Shown in pieces: positions 16,417 to 26,252 of a DNA stretch of 64,000 bases. Position 1 is the first letter of the stretch, and every line of letters begins with the position of its first letter. Where the stretch lies: NCBI GenBank assembly GCA_902547955.1, contig CACCPY010000001.1, positions 98,407-162,406 of the forward strand, in the 5' to 3' direction. The position numbers were made by a program, and so were the translations under genes. Origin of the DNA: an uncultured Alphaproteobacteria bacterium. GTDB lineage: Bacteria; Pseudomonadota; Alphaproteobacteria; Methylaequorales; Methylaequoraceae. The notes under the pieces were generated by a model. It saw nothing but the letters and a program-made list of their open reading frames with translations. It was not told the origin of the DNA and ran no database searches.

Positions 16417-17058
16417 ATGTTAAAAGAAAAAAAACAGGCCATAGAATGGAAAAAAAAATATGGTGATACTAATTTCAAACCGAAATTAATTTTTTCAAAA
16501 CAAAATACAAAAGATAGTCTTTTATTCTCACTAGGTTTTTATGTGATGATAATGGCTTCTGAAATTCTCTTTAATCAACCATTTAAAAATAAAATTAAGG
16601 TAGTTCATAACAAATTTTATAAATTTTTTTTTAATAAAGATTTTGAAAAAATTGAGAGAATCGAAAATACCTCTTTTGCATTTAGTTTGTTTTTAATTTT
16701 GAACAAACTGTTTAAAGAAGAAGATACTTTAAAAGAGTTCATGAAAGAAATTTTCTTCAATTCACTTTGTCACTGGTCAAGTGTCATGAATTTTAGCGAA
16801 AAAGATTATTTTAAGAAAGTTGAATTGATTGAAAATATGTATGAAAAAAATAAAAATTTAGTGTTAACCCATAATGAAGATTCATTAATTGATCTAATTT
16901 TTTTACTCTACAAAAGCTTTGAAATAGGAGAGGCGGATAAACAAATAATAAAAAAAAATATAGCTGTTCTTGGTTTTTCAGTTAGCAAAGCCATGAAAGA
17001 ATTTAGATACGATGCCTTGAGAGAATTTAACGAAAAATTCAAGAAAATACGTCAATGA
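16417..17058 (+). CDS. Uncharacterised protein
   Basis: I do not recognise this 213-residue protein. It is lysine- and phenylalanine-rich and mostly helical by composition, with no signal peptide. A moderately hydrophobic stretch, SLLFSLGFYVMIMAS (about 34-48), may be buried rather than membrane-spanning. It carries no obvious catalytic motif. Its 3' end overlaps the convergent cyclic-nucleotide-binding gene by seven bases. It is bounded upstream by the divergent dehydratase gene, with a 113-base AT-rich spacer that could hold promoters for both. Confidence 0.55.
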   Translation: MLKEKKQAIEWKKKYGDTNFKPKLIFSKQNTKDSLLFSLGFYVMIMASEILFNQPFKNKIKVVHNKFYKFFFNKDFEKIERIENTSFAFSLFLILNKLFKEEDTLKEFMKEIFFNSLCHWSSVMNFSEKDYFKKVELIENMYEKNKNLVLTHNEDSLIDLIFLLYKSFEIGEADKQIIKKNIAVLGFSVSKAMKEFRYDALREFNEKFKKIRQ

Positions 17059-17420
17059 TATTTATCAAAAAAATTTTTAAGGTCTTTTGTTATCGTTGTA
17101 TTTAAATTCGTTAATCTTAAATATGTAGACCTTAGAATTGCTCGAATCAAAATTGATGATTCTTTGAACTCTTTTAGAAGAGTTTCTTTTGGTATCTTTA
17201 CTGCAGACGATTTTTCAATTGCGACTGCTGTAACTGTTCTTGGAGTTTCCAATAAAATTGATTGCTCTCCAAATACTTCTTTTGCATTGACGTAACCAAC
17301 CTTAGTTCCGTTTTCAGACAAAATTTCAACAGCTCCTTTTTCTAGTAAATAAGCATAATCAGATTGATCTCCAAATTTGTATATTACAGTATTAGGTTCC
17401 CAAGAAATGTATTCTTCCAC
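17052..17420 (-). CDS. Stand-alone cyclic-nucleotide-binding domain protein
   Basis: The 122 residues form one CRP/PKA-type cNMP-binding domain: WEPNTVIYKFGDQSDYAYLLEKG (strands 1-2), a glycine turn, then VFGEQSILLETPRTVTAVA (about 69-87), which matches the phosphate-binding cassette, and a C-terminal helix with AILRSTYLRL. There is no helix-turn-helix or kinase domain, so it probably senses a ligand and acts through a partner. The start is a GTG at 17420, supported by AGGAGG about 10 bases upstream. A paralog with the same RAILRS..IRL ending lies at 43338-43745. Confidence 0.8.
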   Translation of the reverse strand: MEEYISWEPNTVIYKFGDQSDYAYLLEKGAVEILSENGTKVGYVNAKEVFGEQSILLETPRTVTAVAIEKSSAVKIPKETLLKEFKESSILIRAILRSTYLRLTNLNTTITKDLKNFFDKYH

Positions 17421-17523
17421 AATATAATATCCTCCTATTTATTTTTTATTGTTAATAATACTAGTTAATAAAAAATAAAAATCTATAAATTGAAAATTTT
17501 TAGTAAAGAAATATAATAAAAAC

Positions 17524-17658
17524 ATGAGTCAAAATGAATGTGGATGTGGTAGATCTCCTACTGGTAAGTGTATAGGCTGGCATAGTCTTAGCGAGGAGAA
17601 TTATAAAAAGAAGCTTTTAGAATATGAACAAAAAATTAAAGGGAAGAAAAATAGTTAG
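17524..17658 (+). CDS. Small Cys-motif protein (CGCGRSPTGKCIGWH)
   Basis: A 44-codon ORF encodes a protein starting MSQNECGCGRSPTGKCIGWH, followed by a charged helix rich in Lys and Glu. The three cysteines plus histidine (CxC, then C, then WH) could bind zinc or an Fe-S cluster. I recall similar short proteins with a CGCGRSPTG..C.GWH core in other Alphaproteobacteria, without an assigned function. Its stop lies 3 bases from the convergent end of gltD. The clear codon structure and motif make it a likely real gene despite its length. No strong ribosome-binding site is seen before the ATG. Confidence 0.7.
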   Translation: MSQNECGCGRSPTGKCIGWHSLSEENYKKKLLEYEQKIKGKKNS

Positions 17659-17661
17659 GAA

Positions 17662-19110
17662 TTAGTAAGGTAAGACAGTTTTCCCCATTAAAAATTTATC
17701 AACAGAATGAGCAACCTGACGTCCCTCTCTTATTGCCCAAACAACAAGAGATTGTCCTCTTCTCATATCACCAGATACAAATATTTTTTCTAGATTTGTT
17801 TTATAATCTACTTCATTCGCATGAACATTTCCTCTATCATCAAGCTTAATACCTAGATCTTTAATTAGTTTATCTTTTTTTGGATGAAGGAATCCCATGG
17901 CAAGTAAAACTAAATCTGCTTTAAGGGTGATTTCAGAATCATGGCCATCTAGCTCTTTCAAAGACATTTTGTTATCGTTATCCTTTTTCCACTCTACTTT
18001 TTTAAGTAACATTGACTTTAAATTGTGTCCATCTCCTTGGAAAGATTTTGTAGATACGCTCCATGTTCTTGAGACACCTTCTTCGTGAGATGATGAAGTT
18101 CGTAGTTTTAAAGGCCAGTTAGGCCAAGTTAAAAGTTTATTTTCTTTCTCTGGGGGCTTATCTAAAATTTCAAGTTGAGTTACAGATTTGGCTCCTTGTC
18201 TATTAGATGTTCCAATACAATCTGAACCGGTGTCACCTCCCCCAATAACGACAACATCTTTGTCTTTTGCAGAAATTTGATTTTCTTTGGAAACTGTATC
18301 TCCCTCACACATCTTGTTTTGTAATGTTAGGAAATCCATTGCAAAGTGAACTCCATTCAAGTCCCTACCTGGAATGCTAAGATCTCTCGGTTCCTCTGAA
18401 CCACAAGCAAGAACAATGGCGTTGTAGTTCTTAATTAAATCTTCCGTAGAAAGATCTATACCTGCATTAACGTTACAATTAAACTTAACACCCTCGGCCT
18501 CCATTTGTTTAACTCTTTTATCAATGTAGTGTTTTTCCATTTTAAAATTTGGGATTCCATATCTGAGCAATCCACCTACTCTGTCATTTTTTTCAAAAAC
18601 ATCAACATTATGTCCCGCTCTTGCAAGTTGTTGTGCACAAGCTAACCCAGCGGGACCAGAACCAACAACGGCTATTGATTTACCTGTTTTTTCTTTTTTT
18701 ATCTGTGGCACAATCCATCCTTCTTTGTACCCTCTATCAATTATAGACCTTTCAATGCCTTTGATTGTAACTGGGTTATCTTCAATATTTAAAGTGCAAG
18801 CCGCTTCGCACGGTGCAGGGCAGATCCTTCCGGTGAACTCTGGAAAGTTGTTTGTTGAATGTAATGTTTTTAAAGCGCTTTTCCAGTCTCCTTCGTACAC
18901 TAGCTCGTTCCAATCTGGAATTACGTTATTTACGGGACAAGAATTATGACAATAAGGTATGCCACAATTCATACATCTGGAAGATTGTTGATTTAAAATT
19001 TTTTCAGAATAGGGTAAAATAAACTCATCGAAGTTTTTGATTCTAACCTTTGGGTTAATTGATTTATTTTCTATTCTATCAAACTCTAAAAAACCTGTTA
19101 CTTTTGCCAT
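17662..19110 (-). CDS. gltD: Glutamate synthase (NADPH) small subunit
   Basis: This 482-residue protein opens with the N-terminal Fe-S region [20 protein letters not shown] (about 41-60) and [11 protein letters not shown]. It then has the FAD Rossmann motif [19 protein letters not shown] (about 148-166) with [16 protein letters not shown], and the NADPH motif [14 protein letters not shown] (about 288-301). It ends with [18 protein letters not shown], the second FAD site. GltD passes electrons from NADPH to GltB, which makes two glutamates from glutamine and 2-oxoglutarate. The start overlaps the end of gltB by 13 bases in the same direction, so translation is likely coupled. Confidence 0.95.
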   Translation of the reverse strand: MAKVTGFLEFDRIENKSINPKVRIKNFDEFILPYSEKILNQQSSRCMNCGIPYCHNSCPVNNVIPDWNELVYEGDWKSALKTLHSTNNFPEFTGRICPAPCEAACTLNIEDNPVTIKGIERSIIDRGYKEGWIVPQIKKEKTGKSIAVVGSGPAGLACAQQLARAGHNVDVFEKNDRVGGLLRYGIPNFKMEKHYIDKRVKQMEAEGVKFNCNVNAGIDLSTEDLIKNYNAIVLACGSEEPRDLSIPGRDLNGVHFAMDFLTLQNKMCEGDTVSKENQISAKDKDVVVIGGGDTGSDCIGTSNRQGAKSVTQLEILDKPPEKENKLLTWPNWPLKLRTSSSHEEGVSRTWSVSTKSFQGDGHNLKSMLLKKVEWKKDNDNKMSLKELDGHDSEITLKADLVLLAMGFLHPKKDKLIKDLGIKLDDRGNVHANEVDYKTNLEKIFVSGDMRRGQSLVVWAIREGRQVAHSVDKFLMGKTVLPY

Positions 19111-22100
19111 AAGTCGTCTTTCTTAGTATTCTCTTTAATCTTAACTTTTTTTAGTGCCTCCTTAAAGTCTAAAGGTAAAACTTTAATAAAGTTTTTAATT
19201 TCTTCGTTAAAATTCTCAATTATCCCTTTTGCTATTGAAGAGTTCGTGTAGTTAATATGCCTAATAAGCATTTCTCTTATTCTTTTTTCATCATTTTCTA
19301 AGTAAGTGTTTTTGTGGAATATATTAACGGAGGAATGACTATTCAAACCTACTGGCTTAAGCATTTCAACCATTGAAGTATTGCATTTTTCATCAAAATT
19401 GCCGTTTTTGTCATAGATGTATGCAATTCCTCCACTCATACCAGCCCCAAAATTAACTCCCGTTTCACCTAAAACCATCACAACTCCTCCTGTCATATAT
19501 TCACAGCAATGATCACCAGTTCCTTCAACAACAGCAATTGCACCCGAGTTTCTGACAGCAAACCTCTCCCCAGCAACACCAGAAAAGAAACACTCTCCAG
19601 CTATAGCTCCATATAAAACCGTATTGCCTACAATAATATTTTCATTTGAACTTATCTTTGATTTTGAGAAAGGTTTTATAACAATCCTACCACCTGACAA
19701 GCCTTTACCGACATAATCGTTGGCCTCACCATCTAAATTCAACGTTACTCCTTTTGATAAAAAGGTTCCAAAGCTCTGGCCGGCAGTACCTTTTAAATTA
19801 ACGACTATTGAGTCATCATTTAATCCTTCAAAGCCATACCTTTTTGCAATCTCACCTGACAACATTGCTCCAAAACTTCTATCAGTGTTTTTTATTAACT
19901 TATTTATTTTCAAACTTGGTCTTTTCCCTTCTAGCACCTCTCTAGCTTCTTTTATCAACTTTTTGTCGGTAACTTTTCCTAAGTTGTGATCTTGGGAAGA
20001 TGAATTGAAGTTTTCAGCTTGACTGTCAGTTGAAGGATTCCATAAGATTTTTGTTAGGTCTATATTTTTTGCTTTCCAATGTTCAATGGCGTCACGTTTA
20101 ATTAGTAAGTCTGACCTTCCAATTAAATCATCGAATTTTTTTATTCCAAGTGATGCCATTATTTCTCTAACTTCGTCCGCAATAAGGAAAAAATAATTGA
20201 TAACATTTTCTGGAGTGCCAACAAATTTTTTCCTAAGTGTTTCATTCTGTGTAGCTATTCCCACAGGACAAGTATTTAGGTGACATTTTCTCATCATAAT
20301 GCATCCGATTGAAACTAAAGGGGCTGTTGAGAACCCGAATTCATCTGCCCCTAGAAGTCCACCAATAACCACGTCTCTGCCTGTTTTTAAACCACCATCT
20401 ACTTGTAAGGAGATTCTATTTCTTAACTTATTCAAAACTAATGTTTGATGTGTCTCGGCAAGACCAAGCTCCCAAGGGGTTCCCGCATTTTTTATTGAGG
20501 TTAGAGGTGAAGCACCTGTTCCTCCATCGTAACCTGCTATTGTTATGTGGTCCGACTTACATTTAGTTACACCGGCAGCTACTACTCCCACGCCAAATTC
20601 GGATACCAATTTTACGCTTATTCTGGCTTTAGGGTTTACGTTTTTTAAATCAAATATCAACTGTGCAAGATCTTCTATTGAATAAATATCATGATGAGGT
20701 GGCGGAGAAATTAAACCAACTCCTGGGGTTGAGTGCCTGACCTCTGCTATCTTTTCGTCAACCTTGTGTCCAGGTAATTGACCTCCTTCTCCAGGTTTGG
20801 CACCCTGAGAAATCTTTATTTGTATGTCATTAGCATTGACTAAGTATTCTGTCGTAACTCCAAATCTACCAGATGCAACTTGCTTAATAGCACTTCTCAT
20901 CGAATCACCATTTTTTAGGGGAACAAATCTCTCAGGTTCTTCTCCTCCTTCTCCAGTATTGGATTTTCCACCTATTCTATTCATGGCTAAAGCAAGAGTA
21001 GTATGAGCTTCTCTTGAAATGGATCCAAATGACATGGCGCCCGTAGCAAACCTTTTTACTATTTCTGAACTTGGTTCGACTTCATTTAAAGGAATAGAAT
21101 TTTGTTTCTTAAATTTAAACAAACTTCGTATGGTATAAATTGATTTGTTAAATCCATTAATTTGATCTGAAAATTGCTTAAACGATTCCTTTGAATTGAT
21201 TCTAACAGCTTGTTGTAGATTAGAAATTGTAGACGGTGACCATGAATGTTCTTCACCATTAACTCTAAATGCGTATTCTCCTCCGTCATCTAATTTAGAG
21301 TTTTCGTCTATTGTTTTTATTTTATTAAATCTATCTAGCGTTTCTTTTTGAATTTGATTAAGATCTATTCCACCTATTAAAGTTGATGTTCCACAAAAAT
21401 ATCTATTTATTACTTCCTCAGATATTCCAATTGCATCAAAAATTTGGGCACCGCAATAAGACTTTAGCGTTGATATTCCCATTTTTGACATGATTTTAAG
21501 AACTGCTTTTTGCGATGCTTTAATAAAATTTTCTTCTGCTCTGATCCAGTCGTTTTTGGTTGTCAAATTTTTTATAGTTTCAAAGGCTAGATAAGGATTT
21601 ATTGCTTCAATACCATAACCAAATAGGACAGAAAAGTGATGAAGCTCTCTTGCTTCACCTGTTTCCATTATCAGACTAACCTTCATTCTTAATCCCTCTT
21701 TGATTAAAAAATGATGAACAGCAGATGCAGCTAATAATGCAGGGATTGGTGCATTAACATTGGAAATTTTTTTATCAGATAAAATTAAGATGTTAGAGCC
21801 CTCAAGAATTTGGTTTTTTGCCTCATAACAAATTCTATCCAAACCATCTTTCAGCTCATCACCCTTGTTGGAATTCTTAAATAAAATATCGATAACCGAA
21901 GATTTCAATCTACCATTCGTATTTTTATCAATAGTTACTAGGGATAACATTTCTTCGTTTTTGATTATTGGTTGTGACAACTCCAATCTAAGAGAATTGT
22001 TTTCATCAGGTTTAGAAAAAATGTTTGGTTTAAAGCCTAAGGACATCTCAAGTGACATAACCAATTCTTCTCTAATCGGATCGATTGGGGGGTTCGTAAC

Positions 22101-23657
22101 TTGGGCAAAACATTGTTTGAAATACGAATATAAGAGCTTTGACTTGTTGCATAGTATCGATATTGGAGTGTCCGTTCCCATGGAACCTATTGGCTCAGCT
22201 CCCGACTCAATAATGGGATTCAAAAAAAATTTTATATCCTCTTTAGTGAAACCAAAAGCAATTTGAAATTTTTTAAATTGGTCATCTTTAAATAATTTTA
22301 AATTTTTATCTGTCTTTAAATCTTTTAGAAAAACTTGGTTTTTTTGTAAATGAGTATCGTATTTATATCTTGAAGAGTACTTGAGTTTTATTTCATCATT
22401 TTCCAATATTTTTCTTTGATGAAGATCAATCAAGAAAATCTTGCCTGGTTGTAGACGCCATCTTTTAATCACTTTTTCAGGTGGAACATCTAAAACACCC
22501 ATCTCAGATGAAAGCATGATCATGCCATCGTCAGTAATCAAGTATCTCGAAGGACGTAGTCCGTTCCTGTCAAGAATTGCACCGATTTTTTTTCCGTCTG
22601 TAAAACACATGGCAGCTGGACCATCCCACGGTTCAATCAGGTTTGAGTTGTAGTTATAATAGGATCTTAAATTTTTGTTTTGAAGCCCATTCTTTTCCCA
22701 TGCTTCAGGAATTAACATCATCATTGCTTCCTCAATATCGTAGCCTCCGATTATCAAGTACTCAAGAGCATTATCAAATGCAGCTGAATCTGAAACTCCT
22801 TCAAATATTAAGGGGTTTATATTTTTAAATTCTTTAGAAAAAAATTCTGAGTCAGAAATTCTAGCTCTGGCATTCATCCAGTTTACATTTCCTCTTAATG
22901 TGTTTATTTCACCATTATGACAGAGAAATCTAAAAGGTTGTGCAAGTTCCCAACTTGGAAAAGTATTTGTTGAAAATCTCTGATGTACAATTGCTAAAGA
23001 TGAAATAAACAAATCATCATTGAAATCCAAGTAAAACTCATTGAGACTGTCTGACATTATCATTCCTTTGTAAGTAACAGTTCTTGGAGATAATGAAACT
23101 ACATAAAAATCAAAGGATTTCAAATCAATTTCCATATTTCTTCTGGCTAAAAAAAGTTTTGATTCAAACTGGTTTATTGATTGAGACTTTTCGATCTCCG
23201 ACACAAAAAATTGATAGATCGAGGGCTCTTTGCCTTTGATCGAATAACCTAGAACTTCGTCATTTGTAGGAACTTTTCTTTGAACTAATATTTTCAATCC
23301 AAATTTTTCAAAGTATTTATTGACTATCTCAATACAATGTGCCTTTTCTTCGTCATTCCTAGGAAAAAAAAACATGCCAACAGCGTAATCATCAGGTCTT
23401 GGCAAAATTACATTGTTAGCTGATAGTTCTTTCTGGAAAAATTGATGAGGAATTTGAGTTAAAATTCCAACACCATCGCCTGCTTTAGGGTCGGCACTAA
23501 CTGCCCCCCTATGTGTCAAGTTAGATAACAATTTTAACGCATTATTTATGATTTCCTTTGAAGGAATATCATAAATATTTGCAACTAATCCGATACCGCA
23601 TGAATCTTTTTCATTACTGGAGCTGTATAAGCCTTTATTTCTTTTTCTTAAAAACAT
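19098..23657 (-). CDS. gltB: Glutamate synthase large subunit
   Basis: The 1519 residues match the usual size. The short leader ends at [12 protein letters not shown], where Cys20 would become the N-terminal nucleophile of the class II glutamine amidotransferase domain after processing. Typical motifs follow: [38 protein letters not shown] and [11 protein letters not shown]. The FMN synthase domain has [28 protein letters not shown] and [13 protein letters not shown]. Cysteines in [15 protein letters not shown] ligate the 3Fe-4S cluster. The C-terminal beta-helix has repeated GG motifs ([11 protein letters not shown]). It is the main ammonia assimilation enzyme with GltD. Only 58 bases separate it from the next gene upstream, and I see no riboswitch there. 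Confidence 0.97.
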   Translation of the reverse strand: MFLRKRNKGLYSSSNEKDSCGIGLVANIYDIPSKEIINNALKLLSNLTHRGAVSADPKAGDGVGILTQIPHQFFQKELSANNVILPRPDDYAVGMFFFPRNDEEKAHCIEIVNKYFEKFGLKILVQRKVPTNDEVLGYSIKGKEPSIYQFFVSEIEKSQSINQFESKLFLARRNMEIDLKSFDFYVVSLSPRTVTYKGMIMSDSLNEFYLDFNDDLFISSLAIVHQRFSTNTFPSWELAQPFRFLCHNGEINTLRGNVNWMNARARISDSEFFSKEFKNINPLIFEGVSDSAAFDNALEYLIIGGYDIEEAMMMLIPEAWEKNGLQNKNLRSYYNYNSNLIEPWDGPAAMCFTDGKKIGAILDRNGLRPSRYLITDDGMIMLSSEMGVLDVPPEKVIKRWRLQPGKIFLIDLHQRKILENDEIKLKYSSRYKYDTHLQKNQVFLKDLKTDKNLKLFKDDQFKKFQIAFGFTKEDIKFFLNPIIESGAEPIGSMGTDTPISILCNKSKLLYSYFKQCFAQVTNPPIDPIREELVMSLEMSLGFKPNIFSKPDENNSLRLELSQPIIKNEEMLSLVTIDKNTNGRLKSSVIDILFKNSNKGDELKDGLDRICYEAKNQILEGSNILILSDKKISNVNAPIPALLAASAVHHFLIKEGLRMKVSLIMETGEARELHHFSVLFGYGIEAINPYLAFETIKNLTTKNDWIRAEENFIKASQKAVLKIMSKMGISTLKSYCGAQIFDAIGISEEVINRYFCGTSTLIGGIDLNQIQKETLDRFNKIKTIDENSKLDDGGEYAFRVNGEEHSWSPSTISNLQQAVRINSKESFKQFSDQINGFNKSIYTIRSLFKFKKQNSIPLNEVEPSSEIVKRFATGAMSFGSISREAHTTLALAMNRIGGKSNTGEGGEEPERFVPLKNGDSMRSAIKQVASGRFGVTTEYLVNANDIQIKISQGAKPGEGGQLPGHKVDEKIAEVRHSTPGVGLISPPPHHDIYSIEDLAQLIFDLKNVNPKARISVKLVSEFGVGVVAAGVTKCKSDHITIAGYDGGTGASPLTSIKNAGTPWELGLAETHQTLVLNKLRNRISLQVDGGLKTGRDVVIGGLLGADEFGFSTAPLVSIGCIMMRKCHLNTCPVGIATQNETLRKKFVGTPENVINYFFLIADEVREIMASLGIKKFDDLIGRSDLLIKRDAIEHWKAKNIDLTKILWNPSTDSQAENFNSSSQDHNLGKVTDKKLIKEAREVLEGKRPSLKINKLIKNTDRSFGAMLSGEIAKRYGFEGLNDDSIVVNLKGTAGQSFGTFLSKGVTLNLDGEANDYVGKGLSGGRIVIKPFSKSKISSNENIIVGNTVLYGAIAGECFFSGVAGERFAVRNSGAIAVVEGTGDHCCEYMTGGVVMVLGETGVNFGAGMSGGIAYIYDKNGNFDEKCNTSMVEMLKPVGLNSHSSVNIFHKNTYLENDEKRIREMLIRHINYTNSSIAKGIIENFNEEIKNFIKVLPLDFKEALKKVKIKENTKKDDLWQK

Positions 23658-23715
23658 TCTAAACTATTATTATCTATGATTAATTCCGAAATTAATCAAC
23701 ACTTTATTGGTATTT

Positions 23716-24420
23716 TTAGTTAAAATTAATTACTTTTTCGTAATACACATTTCCCATGGTCTCTGAATCAGATATTTCCTCTCTTACTAATTTAACTAAG
23801 CCAAGATCTGGGGCATACCATTCAGTTTTTTTTACAGTAATATTTATATTATCCATGGGAGGACCAGGATTATAGCTAGTTTCCCCAAAACCCTGGATTT
23901 TAATACAATTTTTTAAAATTTTATCTTTTATTTTTACTGTTTCATTCATACTAACTAATTTATTTTCAATATCAATTGGGAGAAGGGTTCTATAAATTCT
24001 GTCATAACCCAACTTCATAATTAGAGTTGTTAGATCGTTAGTTATCCAAGAATTATTTTTTTCTAAAGACATCTCGTAAACTATATTTTCTCTTTCAAAC
24101 TCTAGTTTTTCTTTTGGACGATCAACAAGACCAGGAAATAGATACTGAACATCCTTAAGAATTAATCTTCCAGGCTCTTTTTGATACTCAATAACCTTGC
24201 CATCACTTCTGACTAAAATGGATTTATTTTTTTTTGATTCTTTTAAAAAATATGATTGTTTGTAATTGTTAACTTTTTTTTCTTTATCAATGAAAGTAAT
24301 TTCATAATGAATGTGCTTATTTTTTCCACCAGGTAAATAAGAGAACTGTCTTTCACATGAAGACAAACATAGCAAAAAAACTACAACAAAAACTTTAGGT
24401 GTATATACATTTTTTATCAT
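23716..24420 (-). CDS. Uncharacterised lipoprotein
   Basis: The 234-residue product has a lipoprotein signal: MIKNVYTPK, hydrophobic VFVVVFLLCL, then SSC-E with the lipidated cysteine near residue 22. The rest is soluble and beta-rich, with a motif YNPGPPMDNINITVKKTEWY and a C-terminal ..GLVKLVREEISDSETMG. This looks like a periplasmic beta-sandwich, but I do not recognise the family. It lies in the same direction as gmhA upstream (39-base gap) and gltB downstream. A role in the envelope is inferred only from the lipobox. Confidence 0.65.
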   Translation of the reverse strand: MIKNVYTPKVFVVVFLLCLSSCERQFSYLPGGKNKHIHYEITFIDKEKKVNNYKQSYFLKESKKNKSILVRSDGKVIEYQKEPGRLILKDVQYLFPGLVDRPKEKLEFERENIVYEMSLEKNNSWITNDLTTLIMKLGYDRIYRTLLPIDIENKLVSMNETVKIKDKILKNCIKIQGFGETSYNPGPPMDNINITVKKTEWYAPDLGLVKLVREEISDSETMGNVYYEKVINFN

Positions 24421-24459
24421 TTTTAAATCTCCTAATTAATAAGTTAGAAACGTGCATAT

Positions 24460-25062
24460 TCACTCTTCCTCTTTTACAAGAGGTGCTAGACCTAATTCAA
24501 ATTCTATCGCATTGCACAACATCTGCCCAATCATTATATGCATCTCTTGAATTCTGGAAGTATTATTTGCTGGAATAGAAATCACTTGATCACAATTTTT
24601 TTCTAAATCTTTTTTAAACTTACCTGTTAATGCCAAACATTTAAGACCATTTTCTTTAGCTTTTTTTAACCCATTGATTACATTTCTACTTTTTCCAGAT
24701 GTTGTAATTCCAATTGCAACATCACCGACATTTCCAATAGCTTCTATTTGCCTCGAAAACAAAAATTCGAAACCAAAATCATTACCTATAGCACTTAATG
24801 CAGATGTATCAGTTACGAGAGATATAGCTGAAATAGCCTGTCTATCCTTTGAAAATCTAACACTCAGCTCAGTTGCAAGGTGTTGTGCATCTGAAGCACT
24901 CCCTCCATTTCCAAAAAAAAGTAGTTTTTTATTGTCTTTTAAAGAATCTATACAAATTTTTACAGTTGCAAGAAAAGAATCCATTAACAGACTTTTACTT
25001 CTTTCAACAATTAGTTGATGCTCGTTAATCTGTTTCTCAAAAAATAACTCCAACTCTTTCAT
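24460..25062 (-). CDS. gmhA: Sedoheptulose-7-phosphate isomerase (GmhA-like SIS protein)
   Basis: This 200-residue single-SIS-domain protein has the GmhA pattern: LLFFGNGGSASDAQHLATEL (about 48-67) contacts the phosphate, and the following ELSVRF supplies the catalytic glutamate. ALSAIGNDFGFEFLFSRQIEA is the family's second motif, and GITTSGKSRNVINGL is the SIS serine loop. The C-terminal HIMIGQMLCNAIE carries the conserved histidine. It makes D-glycero-D-manno-heptose 7-phosphate for the LPS inner core. No other heptose genes (hldE, gmhB) are in the window. It lies just downstream of a tRNA-Arg gene. Confidence 0.88.
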   Translation of the reverse strand: MKELELFFEKQINEHQLIVERSKSLLMDSFLATVKICIDSLKDNKKLLFFGNGGSASDAQHLATELSVRFSKDRQAISAISLVTDTSALSAIGNDFGFEFLFSRQIEAIGNVGDVAIGITTSGKSRNVINGLKKAKENGLKCLALTGKFKKDLEKNCDQVISIPANNTSRIQEMHIMIGQMLCNAIEFELGLAPLVKEEE

Positions 25063-25079
25063 AAATTTACCTTTATACC

Positions 25080-25155
25080 TGGCGATCTTATCTGGACTCG
25101 AACCAGAAACTAATCCTTAGGAGGGACTTGTTATATCCAGTTTAACTATAAGACC
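25080..25155 (-). tRNA. tRNA-Arg (anticodon CCT)
   Basis: The minus strand folds into a complete cloverleaf of 76 bases. The acceptor GGTCTTA pairs with TAAGATC (one G-U), the D stem is GTTA/TAAC, and the anticodon stem AGTCC/GGATT carries loop CTCCTAA (anticodon CCT). The T arm is TCTGG-TTCGAGT-CCAGA, and the gene ends G-CCA. The D loop contains GG. The encoded CCA supports a functional gene. It sits between the PagL-like genes and gmhA, all on the same strand. Confidence 0.93.
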
Positions 25156-25167
25156 TCTTCAATCATC

Positions 25168-25686
25168 TCATTTACTAAACGGAATTTGATATTTTAAAAC
25201 TAAAGTTTCTGAACCTGGGTTCCTGTAACCGCTATCTGCATTCGAAATATGAAAAATACCTACTCCTACTCTTGCATTGTTTCTAAACCTATAGAAGATA
25301 TCAATTCCAATATAAAATTCTAGAGGATTTCCTGCTTTAATTTCACTCCCATCTTTATAAAAGCCACATGCAACTGAGGGAGTCATTACTATGTTTTTCC
25401 TTTTACCATAATAACCATCTATACCAAAACCACCGTAAGCATAATATGCATTAGCATCTGTTCCAAGGAATCCAATAAAAGGTTTAATTAAACTAAACAT
25501 TTTTTTTCCACTATGAATTTCTAAATTAAGCATGTTTGATTGATCTTTATGAGGCTCTGTCCCATCTTCCATATAATTAAAAATACCAGCCCCTAATGAA
25601 AACCTTGAAGGGTCTTTAGCTTTAGACTCGAAGCAAGAAAATATTAATAGAAAAATGAAGAATAGTTTTGCGAGCAGGAAGTTCAC
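25168..25686 (-). CDS. PagL-like outer-membrane lipid A deacylase (acyloxyacyl hydrolase), second copy
   Basis: The 172-residue protein has a signal peptide (KLFFIFLLIFSCFESKA) and a beta-barrel-like alternating pattern ending in an aromatic-containing strand LKYQIPF. The motif RVGVGIFHISNADSGYRNPG (about 140-159) corresponds to the PagL active-site region, where His and Ser of HxSN form the catalytic pair. PagL removes the 3-O acyl chain from lipid A in the outer membrane. The catalytic His-Ser is present. The copy at 25695-26207 is clearly homologous along its whole length, so the pair arose by tandem duplication. Confidence 0.75.
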   Translation of the reverse strand: MNFLLAKLFFIFLLIFSCFESKAKDPSRFSLGAGIFNYMEDGTEPHKDQSNMLNLEIHSGKKMFSLIKPFIGFLGTDANAYYAYGGFGIDGYYGKRKNIVMTPSVACGFYKDGSEIKAGNPLEFYIGIDIFYRFRNNARVGVGIFHISNADSGYRNPGSETLVLKYQIPFSK

Positions 25687-25694
25687 TTATCACC

Positions 25695-26207
25695 TCACTT
25701 AAATGGAATTTGATACTTAAAAATTATTTGTTCGGAGCCTGGGTTTCTATAACCAATTCCTGCGTTAGAAATATGAAAAACTCCTACTCCAACTCTTACA
25801 TTGTTCTTAAATCTATACATAAAATCACCACCACTTCTAAACTCAATTGTATTTCCCATTCTAATTTGATCACCATCCTCATAAGCCCCTACAGCTAAAC
25901 TAGGTGTAAGAACAAAACACTTACAATCAAAAAAATAGAGATCAACTGAGAGACCAAAATAACCATAATAGGCTGACTCATCAGTTCCTAAGAAACCAAT
26001 AAATGGTCTAATTAGATTAGAAATTTTTTTTCCAGAAAATAATTCTACATTGTAAGCCGTTGATGATTGATTAAAACCGTCGCTACCATGTTTCATAAAA
26101 TTGTAAATACCTCCTCCAAGAGAAAGTCTACTTTTGTTATCCTTAGCCATGACCAACGTATGCGGAATAAATAAAAGAATCAAAATCAATTTAAATTTTT
26201 TCAACAT
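25695..26207 (-). CDS. PagL-like outer-membrane lipid A deacylase (acyloxyacyl hydrolase), first copy
   Basis: This 170-residue paralog of the downstream gene shares the motifs RLSLGGGIYNFM, LIRPFIGFLGTDESAYYGY and VRVGVGVFHISNAGIGYRNP, with the same His-Ser pair. It has a signal peptide (LILILLFIPHTLVMA). The two genes are eight bases apart and read in the same direction. Keeping both suggests different lipid A substrates or simple dosage. The protein should lie in the outer membrane. Confidence 0.75.
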   Translation of the reverse strand: MLKKFKLILILLFIPHTLVMAKDNKSRLSLGGGIYNFMKHGSDGFNQSSTAYNVELFSGKKISNLIRPFIGFLGTDESAYYGYFGLSVDLYFFDCKCFVLTPSLAVGAYEDGDQIRMGNTIEFRSGGDFMYRFKNNVRVGVGVFHISNAGIGYRNPGSEQIIFKYQIPFK

Positions 26208-26252
26208 TACCCTAATATCTTTATAATGGATGATAAAAGTAACATTTTTACT

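Noticed and set aside
21865..22266. 133-codon open frame antisense to gltB
   Set aside because: It is fully inside a strongly conserved gene and shows no known motif. Long antisense frames are expected by chance opposite such sequence.
23658..23715. Possible glutamine or other riboswitch before gltB
   Set aside because: The spacer is 58 bases of AT-rich sequence without a stable fold.
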